Positions 1-11,600 of a DNA stretch of 64,000 bases are shown piece by piece. Positions within the stretch are counted from its first letter, which is position 1; each line of letters begins with the position of its first letter. The notes under the pieces were generated by a model. The model did not search any database. It was not told the DNA's origin and saw only the letters and a list, made by a program, of their open reading frames with translations. This stretch comes from Scolanthus callimorphus (taxonomy: Eukaryota; Cnidaria; Anthozoa; Actiniaria; Edwardsiidae). A program made the position numbers and the translations under genes. The stretch is taken from positions 5,942,498 to 6,006,497 of the forward strand of contig CM066925.1 in NCBI GenBank assembly GCA_033964015.1, in the 5' to 3' direction.

Positions 1-2539
1 GAAAAAGAAAGAGAGAATACTCATGGGAATGCCCGTGATCTGAAATGGGAAAAATTACGCCCAAGCCGAGGAGGTCTATTATCCACGTAAAAGAGAAAAC
101 CCGCTTTATCCCGCAAGAAGACTCGGGCCTCAACCACTTATTTTAGGTTCCGGTCTGTTCAGGAAATAATGAAGGAACTGTTGATTCTACTTTGGCTTTA
201 TTTTCTTCTGTAAAACTGGTCTACAAGACTGCGAAATCGCAGTTCTTTTATATTTTTACTGGACCAGACAAAAAAACCCCGTGGATTGAATGTGAAACGA
301 TGGACGGAAACTTGTCACGTCGATCACTTATTAATAAGAAGCGGGGAGAATTTAACACCATTAAAAATTGATAGTCAATAGCCGAAACCTTGTGGCAGTT
401 CTCAAACCTGTAACACATGCCCAAAATATTAATGAGAGTCAGAAAATTTCAACCGTTATAACAGGGGAGGGTCGTAAATTTACAGCACAAGTCTGTAGGA
501 AAGCCGAAATTCTTGATCCAGCTAAATCACTGATTAGCCTCCAAAGGAGTCCCTTTCCCTGTTAAATAACGACTGCCAAAGAATTAGATGGGAAAATGCT
601 TGTTACGTTACGCATAATGAGAGACAATTCTATGATTTCCGTTGACTTGTTTCAAACGCTCAGTGGCGGATACAGAGGTGACTGTCACCCCCCTTAGGCC
701 AAAAAAATCACCACCTTTTTTAAACAAAAAAAATTGTTTTAAGAGGAAATCCATTTAGAAATCGAGCAATTTCAGGCTTTGGTGGACAAAATCTTGTACC
801 AGAGAATTATTAACAATTATTCCTCGAGGCCGAAGGCCGAATGGGCTATTGACTCAGAGGCCATGAGGGCGAGAGGAATAATTGTTTTAGTCAAATAACA
901 CTAGTAGGTCAATTTCTATTGCCAAAAAATGTTTTGTTCTGGTCATTTGCCATTTTCTGGCTTTCAAATCCGACACTTTTCGCTACTAGTAGGCTATAAC
1001 TTATAGCCTACTAGTAGCTCAACCAATCAGAACGCAGCATTGATAATAGACCACTAGTGTGATTTGACTAATCAAGGATATCCAGATTCTTTTTGCATTT
1101 TCTTAAAGCTATGTTACTCATTAACTGTAGTAACACCAAAAACAAATTCCCATTGGAACCTGTAAAAATAATTCTCAAAGCTGAATTAGAAAGTACTGGC
1201 AAACACAAGAAAATAATTGTTGCCAATTTCATTCCACTACCATTTCCCAGTGTTTTGTAGGAATGTTTTGAATTTCGTTTTCAGTGTTTGGTGTTATTAG
1301 AAACGGATTCGTTTCAAAAGATATTGAAACAGACTCAAAGAAGTTTGCAATACAATGTAAATGATCTTGATAAAATATTTTTGTCCACTGCTTACTGAAC
1401 TGCTGGCGGATTCCTTCTTAATTTATATCAGCAAGTGGTCCACATTTCAAATCCATCAGAATTGTGGTCATTCAAAGTTAAAAATGCAAGAAAAACTGTA
1501 CCCAGCCTCCTTAAATAGTGACTGCTAGAGAATTGAAAAGATGCTTGTTACGTTACACATAATAGACACTTCTATTCTTTCCTTATCAATTCATGAATTA
1601 GTAATGAGCTGTTGAGCCAATCAAGTGGACAGAATGGCATACGTGATGGTACCTTAATATCCCAGTAAAGATACAACAATCTAATAGTTGGGAGCGGCTT
1701 TGAATGTCTCAGGGGAGTGTGGGACTGATTAGTATTCAGTCACATACTGATATAGGTTGCACTTCCCTTTGTTTGACAACTGATGAATAAAATATTATGT
1801 TTATATCAACTAGCAATATTCATCAATTAATGCTTTATCGATGACTGAGTTTAGTCATTTATAAAATTTGTGCCAGCACTTATGAGAGGGGGGGTTCCAA
1901 ATTCAAAAAATAAAAAAACCACATAATCGGACGTTTTTTGCGTTCTCGCGACAGGAAACCAAGCCAAAATATTGATCTCGGGAAAAAACTAGCGTTTGAA
2001 GAAATTTGCTACATTTTATTGGAGCTTTTATTTGTTGTCTATTAATATTTACCGAATTTTAGTAGTAAGTCGGTCCAGAACAGAGGCGGAGGGGTTCCGG
2101 AACCCCTGGAGAGGGGGGTTCCCCGGAACCCCTGGACCCCCCCCCCCCCCCCCCCCCCCCCCCCGGCTACGCCCCTGAAGGCTTTCGAATTCTTGGCATA
2201 CTCAAACTCTCTACCAGGGCCGTGACGGGCGAGGATGAGGGAGAGTGAAAAAGTTGGTAGGATTATCATTTTAAGTTACTGCCACGCAGTGTTTTGCGGA
2301 TGCAAGGGACTGTAGAGAAGGGGAGTTGTGGCTGGTCTGCTGGCTGTTGCTACCTGGTCGGTGCTATTTCCAGGTGTGACATTTAGTGACGCAAGCTGTG
2401 GCAGGACCTGTGCTTCTGTGGCTGACAGCTGATTGGTACCAGGGGCGCCTTCAGTAGACTTTCCGGTGTAATGAGATCGAGCTGGTTTGCGGACAAAAAA
2501 TTTTCCTCAACCACTGTTTGTAAATCATCGTAAATTATA
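1..2539. other. Gene-free, repeat-rich left flank
   Basis: No exon or recognisable coding region is seen here. The first ~85 bases are a partial copy of the inverted repeat found at 13832-14025 (shared stretch around CCAAGCCGAGGAGGTCTATT). About 535-640 and 1503-1580 are diverged direct copies of one another. A palindromic MITE lies at 888-1070 and a long C-run near 2130-2164. Small open frames in this stretch overlap these repeats and look like chance. Confidence 0.6.
812..1070. mobile_element. Palindromic MITE with TA flanks, copy 1
   Basis: 888-1070 is bounded by inverted copies of TAGTCAAATMACACTAGT, with TA on both sides of the GTCAAAT...ATTTGAC termini, as expected for Tc1/mariner-type target duplication. 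The adjoining 812-886 is a second hairpin (AACAATTATTCCTCG against its complement). The same composite occurs at 37031-37321, so this is a mobile family and not a chance palindrome. There is no coding capacity. Confidence 0.7.
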
Positions 2540-3213
2540 TTATGTAATACGACCTTCCCTTTTATTCTCTAGGGTGAACCCGTGACTATACAACAGATCA
2601 AATGCAACCAATTTGTCCAGATGTTGTCTTTCTGGTATATATTTCTTCACATAACGGCTTGCCCCAGAATGTATTATACGGTGTGATCTAGAACCTCTCT
2701 GTAAGCTTTTATCTAAAGTGGGATCGGTTCAACGATGTAATCTGAGAATATCTCGTTAATAAGTGATATCTCCCCACTTAGCTGTACACGATCGTAACTC
2801 ATTATCCCAATTATAACGACATTGCCATTAGAGCCTTGAGTTTCTTTGGGTTTTTGAGGTTCTTGAGGTTGAGTGTCCTTCGGTTTATCGTCATCATAAT
2901 GGTGTCCCAGTGCTTGCAACACTGTAACAAGCTCGTTGATTCCGTAAAATTTCGCTTCACGTGTTAGTTGTTTAAATTCGTCGAATGAATCCGGCAGACA
3001 CAGCTCCGAGGTGCGAAGAAAGTTGAGAATATGCCGGAATAATGAACCATCTCTGTCTATAAAGAAGTTTCCTTGGGGATCTTTGATGTTTTCTCGTTCG
3101 CTGTACATGCGTCCGAGGACAGAGTCCTTATAGCGCGTGAGAGTTGCGTACGAAGTCGTGTAGACATGACCGCCCACATTAATATTGACGATGGAATCGT
3201 CTTCCATTTTCAT
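2540..3213 (-). CDS. KCTD-type BTB/POZ (T1) protein with an apparent frameshift
   Basis: A single exon starting at the ATG at 3213. Residues ~8-105 form a T1/BTB fold with the KCTD signature (VNINVGGHVYTTSYATLTR, then FIDRDGSLFRHILNFLRTSE). KCTD proteins are cytosolic oligomers that usually act as cullin-3 adaptors or as partners of membrane receptors. The ATG frame stops at 2713 (166 residues). The next frame then stays open to 2540 and encodes a segment (AFDLLYSHGFTLE) matching the C-terminal part of the paralogue at 43195-43863 (AFDLLFGHGFTLV). One extra base in the G-run at 2720-2722 would join the two. I infer a sequencing deletion or a young frameshift. Even if joined, the protein ends earlier than its paralogue. 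The KCTD subfamily cannot be assigned with confidence. Confidence 0.75.
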
Positions 3214-5624
3214 CCGTCAGATCTCCCGTTTGTCAATAAGTAGCTGCCAAAGACAGCTCGTAAAACTGTACGGCTGAATATAAAGCGGGATCCGTTTACT
3301 AGTTGTCACGTTTTTGCACTTCTGGTGCGGGTTGTTCAAAGGTGGATTAAATTTAAACCAGGTTTAGTTCTGAACAAAGCCATCGAGTCACCATGGTAAT
3401 TAATCCTGGATTAGTGTTAAACCACTTTCGAGCAACCGGACCCTGAGAGCTGTGATTGGTTCTCTTCAGTCACGTGAACAGAATCCCAGCCGCTGCTCCG
3501 GCCGCCATTATGGATAATTTGAAATCTAATTTAACTGATAAAAAATATGGTCTTTGAACCGCAAATCTCACTCAGAGATATATTCGAGGTCACAGAAACT
3601 AGCTCAGTGAAAAACTGGGTTCATTAAGCTGCTGAAATTATAGGAAAATGTGCTCGCTTTTGTCTTTTAGTCTGCTTTTACGGTTCGATGAACCATGGGC
3701 GCCAGGAAAAGTCGAGAAATAAAAAACGCACGAGTTGACGGGAGGAGAGCTCATGACATGTCATGAGAGCTGACTACTGAGTTAGCAATAAAAACCTCTC
3801 GAATGTTGCTGAACATCAATATTATTGTTGTATTGTATTTTTGATTGACTGGAGCTGGTGAGGGGCGAGTGATGGGCAAATGATAACTTATTATCCCTTT
3901 CATTCTGTCATTCGCATATCCATAAATAAGACGACTCTCCCTACACACATGCTCAGCCACAATATATTCTCTCGGCAACGTTTCTGTACATGTCTGTAAC
4001 TTGTGGCAAAAAAAATCATTTTGTTTGCTCGATCGGGCGAGTAACTTAAATTCGGAACATCTCCGGAGAATCTTCGGTTACCTCGAAAGCTCCGAACACG
4101 TTCGGATGCGATCGGTCCAATTACAATCGGGGCCAAAAATAAGTAAACACTTGCTATCCAGGCTGTTCCCCGCTGCAGCGTTTAAATTGGCATGCTCCAA
4201 CAAGGGGTGTTTACGAATGTTTATGATACTTTTGTCCGCCGCTGTGGCGTAAGGCTTTCTGCGATACACATTTCGGCGCAATTTAATTTATTTCTATTTG
4301 TAGGTCGATTCCAGGTTACGTCATTGTTTACGTATTATAATACGTAAAAATAGCTAGAAAGATTGAACTCGATATCTTGCATGTATTGTAAGCGCGTGAT
4401 GCGAAATTCAATTTACAGAAAATGTAATGAGTACTTTGACCTCCAGTTATTCAAGCATCGTAGTTGCGATTATCAGAATCCGAAGTCCGAAGTCGAATTT
4501 TCAATAGATCCGCGATCCGGTACGTTTTGAGAATCCGAAAATCCGCTCGAGTTTTTCTTAAAATCCGTAATCCGTGTGCTATTTAGGCCCAAATCCGCCG
4601 ATCCGAAAACCTATTCACCTCCCCCTTTTCTGCAAATCTACCCTGCTAGGGCGCAAAATCAAAACAACCACGCGACACCAGACACGCGATTAATGCTACC
4701 TAATACAGCCGATTGCGTTTGAGCGTGTTACCCTAACAGTTCGCACGTTATGTTTGAACGTTGCGTTGTGAGACAAAAAGTCGGACGTTTCCAAGGGCAA
4801 CCGCCATGTGTATTTTTCACTGACCAATCAGAGAGGACAGAACTCTTTGGTTCGCCATAGAAACGTCTCGTTTCTTCCTAGAAACGCAACTTTCAAACGT
4901 TGAAACATAACGTGCGAACTGTTAGGGTAAAACGCTCAAACGCAATCGGCTGTAAAAGACTGACAGAAAAAAACCCTCTGCTAGCAGGGCACTGCAAATC
5001 AAATTATATTTTCTTCCCTATTTTGGGGGCGGGGCTGCCCGTCGACAACTTTCGATTTTACCCCTAGCACCAAAAGGATGTGGCTTAGTTGATTTTGGGC
5101 ACTAAAAGGTACCAACAAATACTGATATTGATAAAACCATTGTATTGCTTGATTTGCTAAAACGGACCCCTAAGACAGGTTGTCAACCGCAGGACTGGAA
5201 AATCTGGGGACTACCTTTAATTAGTGAAATGGTGAAATTTCCTGAAAGACTCCCGGAGAAATACAGTGAATATATGCCGTGAGTCATCTTAGATATTTCG
5301 ATCCCGGGAAACTGAAGCCGGGAGAGTTGATGTCCATGCCTTAGAGGTACCTACCATGAAAAGAGTTTTCGAGACGCCTTTAAACCTTTTAAACGCCTTT
5401 AAAACCCCCTGTGCAGGCGGAATGTGTAATAAAGTTGTCGCAATTTCTAATAAAGTCGTCGCAATTTGAAATACCTACCGCAATTTGTAATAATACATTG
5501 CATGTTATTAATAAGTAATCATACGACTTTTCTCCTTCAATTTGGTTTTTGAAAATCCACTCGTGCAATTTATTCCAACTTGAACTCGAAGTCGTAAGAT
5601 AACCTATACAAATTCCTCTCTTAG
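3214..5624. other. Intergenic repeats between the KCTD gene and the first lectin-gene exon
   Basis: No exon is securely seen. The 5' exons of the downstream secreted protein should lie here or further left, because the exon at 5625 begins at a splice acceptor. A TA-flanked foldback element sits at 4706-4952. The stretch around 5030-5115 resembles part of a repeat at about 49985-50300. Confidence 0.5.
4706..4952. mobile_element. Foldback MITE with ~50-bp inverted repeats and TA flanks
   Basis: The left arm begins CAGCCGATTGCGTTTGAGCG and the right arm ends with its complement. The arms agree with few mismatches over about 50 bases, and TA lies immediately outside each end. There is no coding capacity. 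It fits a non-autonomous Tc1/mariner-like element. Confidence 0.7.
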
Positions 5625-8600
5625 GGGTTCCCTGGGATGCCCGATGTATATCTCACGCCCGTACACCTGACCCCTGGACTCAGGAAGGACGCCACCACCA
5701 TATGGGTAGAGGACATCAAGCCTCACTCATTCCACGCCTGCTTACGAGAACTCAAGAACTACATGGGCGCACATGATACTGTTCAAGTGGTAAGATCTCA
5801 GGAACTTTGTCCACATTTTGTTTTCTTGTTTGACACTGGTTATTTATGTTTGTTTACTTCTTCGTGTGCTTACGTACTTACAATTGTTTACTTGATTGTT
5901 CGTCTGCTTGATTAGTTCACTTGCTTGTTTGTTTACTTGCTTGCTGTTTAACTTGCTTGCTTCCTTATTTGTTTGCTTTCTTGTGTACTTGCTTGTTTAC
6001 TTGTTTGTTTACTTCTTGCTTGTTAGTTTACTTGCTTGTTTTCTTGCTTGTTTGTAAACATGCTTGTTCGCTTACTTGCTTGTTTTTTTGTTCGTTTACT
6101 TGCTTGTTTACATGCTTGTTTGTTTACTTGCTTGTTTGTATACTTGCTTGATTGTTTACTTTCTTGTTTGTTTACTTGCTTGTTAGTTTAATAATTGTTT
6201 GTTTTTTTACTTGCTTTTAGCTCACTTGCTTGTCTATTTGTTTACTTCCTTGTTTGTTTACTTGCTTGTTTCTTTTAATTTCTTGCTTGTTTATTAACTT
6301 TCTGATTTATTTACTTTCTGATTTGTTTACTTGCTTATTTGTTTACTCGCTGGTTTGTTTGAAAAAGTTGATCAACATTTTAAGAGGAAAGCGGGAACAG
6401 CTGAAACATTTAACAGAACGTTTATCTTCCCAAAACTTAAAAATAATTTTCCCACCATCTTGTCCAAATTTTCCCAGTCAGTCTAGGGAAGCTGTTTTGG
6501 AATGGAACAAATCAGTTCTTCTTCACATATTTATCACATAGAGCGGATTTCAGATGACCGTCGTGTTTGCAATTGGTTTGCTTTCTCATTGGCTGCTTAT
6601 TTCTATCAACCAATCAAATTGCGAACTAATTACAAGCAAGGAATTACTAGCCAATTGGTTCGGCTCCTGATTGGCTGGGCTGGAAACCATTCAGCAGTAA
6701 GTTGTAATTACTCTTGTTTCTGATTGGCTAGTGATTGCACAATTGCGTTTACTTTCACGATGGTCATCTGAAATCTGCTCTAAAATAAGTAAGGTTACTG
6801 ATAACCTTCGCGCCCGTGCTCGAAAAACAATCATACACGTCCTTAGTTTAACCAAAACATGTCAACCTATATATCGTTGGAAAGCTATGACTGTGTAAGA
6901 TGATGGACGAGCGGGCTATGGCAAAAAGAAATAATGTTTTCAAAAATAATTTTTTTAAAGGTTTTATTAAGAATTCGGGTGTGAGAATTTCAAGAGATAA
7001 CGCTGTCGAACTGCTGGACCTTGACTCCCAAGTAACACATTGTTTTAATCCTTGAAGGTGTTTCTCAAAAACCGTGTCTGCGTTTTTTAAAATTTTGCTT
7101 TTGATTCATTGGTACATGCATGCATGAGTAATGCAACGATCGTGCTAGTTTGCAAGGTGCTATGAAGATTGACGGACATTGGCTGATTGCATTTTAAATC
7201 ACACAGGGGGGGGGGGGGGGTGGGTGTGGGTGTGTGTGTGTGGGTGGGGGGGGGGGGAGTGGGGGTTGAGGGCCTACAGAAAATTTGGAAACTCTGGAAA
7301 TTCCACAGGAGGGGGTGTGCCTGGAGACTGGATCCAAGAGGGAGGGGTAAAAAAGGTGGGACATTTTATCAAAAAATAGATTTTCCAGGGGTATTTGCCA
7401 GAAAAAATGGAAATTCCAGGGGAGGGGGTCTCTTTCACGAGTGGAAATTCCAGGGGAGGGGGCTTTTTAAGAGAGGTCCTCAACCCCCCCGGTGCAGGTT
7501 TAAAAATGCAATCAGCCATTTGACCAACCAACGCCAGATCATTGATTTTTTTGGCGCGCGGGATTCCTCCGCCAGCCAAAAAAATCAATGATGGCCCCGC
7601 GCGCCAAAAAAAGAAAAATCCACTAGAGAACTGGCTAGCAGGCTAGGTGCTCTTTGTACTTTGTATCAGGATTGGATGGCATTAAGAGTCAAGCCTGGAG
7701 GCGGCAAAGCAAAGGAGATGAAACGGATGAAGATGTTGAACGAAGGAGCACCAAAGCGAGGCAAGAAATATTCCTTTTGTCAGGTTAGTTAACTACTGTT
7801 GATTTTAGAAATGAGTGGCTCCATATAAATGCATATATTAAAGGTCTACAGGCAAGTCAGGGCACGCCCAACGATAAACTTGCGCAAAACATCGTTATTA
7901 GGTCTATTTGAACAAGCAAACGCGAGGCAAGGGAATCTTTTTGTTCCCTAGATAGTTGGTTTTAATCTGTTTGGGTAAGGTACTTAAGCATCCGAAAATT
8001 CTGAGATTCTAAACAGGTTTTCTGAAAATGCCAGGGTGAAAAGATAGGCGACGATTTAACCTGTAGACTTTGCAAAAAAATTGGGAAATTCCACGTTTTC
8101 ATGCGCAGTTTGAAAATCCTAGGAGACATAGTACAGAGGAAACATCACGAACAATAGCCGCAAGAAAGCATTTTCTCTTGCCGCAAGTTAAAGAACGGTT
8201 TACAGTTGCGACTTTTACTACATTTGTCTCGGCTATTTTTCCCGCGCAGAGTTGCATTTCGAACTCTCCAATGTAAACGAGATGCAACAGTGCGATTTCT
8301 GTGCTTTCTTTTCTTCAAATCGCACTAAGTTGCAAGAGTTTCGAACACGACATCACGCGAAAAATCGCGACAGATTGCACCTAGCTTACGTTAGTGATTT
8401 TGAGCTGACGCGTACGTGCGTGCGTGAAAACAGCCGCGACTTGCGCGACAAACAAAATTATTATTCAGCCATGCCACTATCTCGGTTCTGATTGGCTAAG
8501 AGTACGCAGCGAAACCTTGTTGGCGCGCAGTGCCTGACGTCATACTACAGACATTAGAATTGATGCACTCTAATTACGTCATAACGTAAGCCAATAGGTT

Positions 8601-11600
8601 GGCCGCCATCTTGGTTTTCATTTCCGAATTGAAAGCCAGTTTTGCGAATATTCTCGTTCAATCTGTTATGAATTTTGCCAAGTGATCATTGCTCAGGATA
8701 TCTAAACATCAACTATGGCTATTTGAATTGAATACGAAAAAGAAAATATCATTGGACGTAAGATGAAGTTGAAAAACCGTGTCGCCGTGCACGGCCTCAT
8801 CGCTGACTTCGTTTAGCTAGGTAAGAAATCTTGGTTGCTGAATAATAAAACAATTATTGAATTCGGTTTCGCATGATGGTGAGATTTGTCAACGCCTCGA
8901 GTTAGTGTTATCCGCCTCAGCTTCGCTTCGGTAGATAACACAAACCTCGGCGTTGCCAAATCTCACTATCATGCTCAACCTCATCCAATAAGTGTTAAAT
9001 AGCAGCACAAATTACAAGTGTAAACGGGCCTTTAGGTAAAGTTTCTGACCAGTCAAGTCCTTGCCATTGTTGTTTTGCCTAGTACAGTCAACTGGCTTTC
9101 TGTCGCGACATCACGCGACAGAAATCGCGGCAGATAGCACCAAGTTGCATAGAGACATACATTGGCAGACTTCGAGTTGATGCGTACGTGCGAGAAAATC
9201 TCAACGACTTGCGCGACAAAAATTGCAGCACAAATTGCAAGCGTAAACGGGTCGTAAAATGCTGGGCTATTCCCAGTGACAGAACTAACTACTATATGGA
9301 CCCTTTTAATAAGTCCAGTCACGCATGTTTTCCGCGTTTGACGTCAAATTTATTCTTTTCAATTCTGGTCTATTGAACACACTTCAAAAGAATAAATTTG
9401 ACGTCAAACGCGGAAAACATGCGTGACTGGACTTATTAAAAGGGTCTAACTCATGAGGAGTCCGACTTGCGCTGTAAAACTGCAGCCGCATTTTGGAAAT
9501 TAGACATCTCGTCGCAATTTGTAAAGCGCTTTATTTACAGCTCATGGAATTAAGCGCTAACATAAATGCATGCAAATATTTTTAGAACACGACGTTTGAA
9601 CAGACGTTCTACGAACCACCAGTGATCATCACCACAGCAGCGCATGAATATAACAAACTGAATCCTCGCTCCATCAACCCTAAGACCAACAGCATCTCCA
9701 ACTGGCTAGAGGTAGGAATACACTATTGTAACGAGAGAGAGTCTCTCTCGTTACAATAGTGCATTTGTCTTTTGCCTCCCCGTTTAGCTTGGCATGTGTG
9801 TCGAGCTAGAAGACTTGAGACTTTAATAAAGTTATTATTATTATTATTCTAACCAACAAAGATTCAGATTTAGATTTGTATTTGTATTTTTGCCTTGACA
9901 ATGGCGTTAAGATGACGCCGAAACGTCGGACGTTATCTCCACCAGTGTAACGAGAGGTGCAAGCTTTGGATCTTGACCCCCCCCCCCCCTTTCTCGGAAA
10001 TTTTCCCATACATTTACTGTATTTGCTGGAGAAAATTTGTGCATTTTCGTCCCATGTTTTCACTATCCGCCCCCCCTCCCCCCCCCTTCAGAAATTCCTG
10101 GCTACGCCGCTGTGACCGCAATTCGCCTTTGTCACACGGCAGCCATCCTGGATTTTTTCTTACAGAAATGACTATGCGTGGGTGATCTTACACGCCTGGC
10201 CTCGCATTCATGCCAGCTTCGCTGTATTAGAAAATCCAAGATGGCTGCCGTGTGACAAAGGCGAATATTCATAATTCTCGAACTCTACACCAACTAACAA
10301 ACCGCGCGGTCTGGCTTCCGTCAATCAACGTGTGAACAGCTCTGGGTGATTTCACGCAGGCTTTGATAGTTTTTTGAACTAATAAGGACTAGCGATACTT
10401 CGAAACCAAATTATGCAAACGAAACTATAAGAAAAAAGACATGCCCCTGTATTACAGGGTTGGAGTGATTGAAAGCGTTCGGAAATATAAAAGTGGGAGT
10501 TTTCAGAATTAGGTATGCGGCAGTTTCCGAATCACATTTCAGACATTTGCACAGTGCTTATTAAATAAAGCTTGCCTCCATTGAAATTTTCAGGGACAGA
10601 CAAATGTTTACGTTCTGGGCGTAAGGGCTAGCGCGCTATTCGGACCTAAAAACAAGGCATGCGTTCAACTTCCCTGGTATTCTATCATGCAGGTTCGCGC
10701 ATGGTAGTACTCGTGTGAAAGAATATTGTTTGCAATTTGTGTCCTAGAAGCCAAAAATGTTGAAGAAAATTGAAGTCATTGAGAAATTCATAAATTGTAT
10801 TGCATTTTATAACCGTGGGAAAACTCACTTTGTATGAACTATACAAACAATGAGTTCTACTACTAGCGGACGCAAATGAGAATTACCTTAAATTTTAAAC
10901 TCTAAAATGATTTACAATAAAATCTTCAACTAGTTTCGCAACACTATAACATTAGGAATTTCCCTCTAACCTTATTTGAAAGGTCTCTAAGTATTTTTCT
11001 CATATTTCTCATACAATTCAAAAACTGTTGCCCGCGCGGGCGACATCGCTAGAGCGAGAAATTTCGGCGGACTATTTTTACCGTATTTTCTTTTTGCTAT
11101 ATAATAAAACACTTAATGACTGCACCCTCGGGAAACAGCGAGTTTTGTTTTCCCTCGAATTTCGATGTTTCCCTCGACTTCGCCACGAGGAACATCGCCG
11201 AGATTCTGGGGGAAAACAAAACTCACTGTTACCATCGGAGCAGTCATTACGTGCATATTGTTTCACCGAAAACAGAATGTCCTTTTGGTAAATGTGAACG
11301 AGTTCTAACCCAAAACTTCCAGGTGTTTCGAAAGAAAAAAAATCTTTTTAGGACCCATGATCTTATATATTAAAGGTCTGGTTACTACTGAAAGGGGGGC
11401 GCGATCGTGGGCCAAGATTTTGACTTTCTATTTTCTATCCAGCATGCGATGGATTTAAACATTTAAAGTTGTACAGCCTCATGATGATCCCGTCTGTTCA
11501 TGAGTTGCACGTAAACACCGAAATAACGGCGTCAAACTGTATTTTTGTTGCTTGTCTTAGATCAGTCATCCTCCAAAGATACAACAAGGGGCTTAAACAC

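Noticed and set aside
2131..2164. Poly-proline or poly-glycine proteins at C/G runs (also 7200, 41940, 50680)
   Set aside because: These are homopolymer runs inside dispersed repeats; their lengths are also likely to be unreliable.
3900..4281. Overlapping 67-83 codon frames on both strands
   Set aside because: No motif, no splice or start context, and mutual overlap; treated as chance.
5880..6360. Leucine/cysteine-rich open frames resembling a membrane protein
   Set aside because: They are the TTGCTTGTTTAC simple repeat read in frame.
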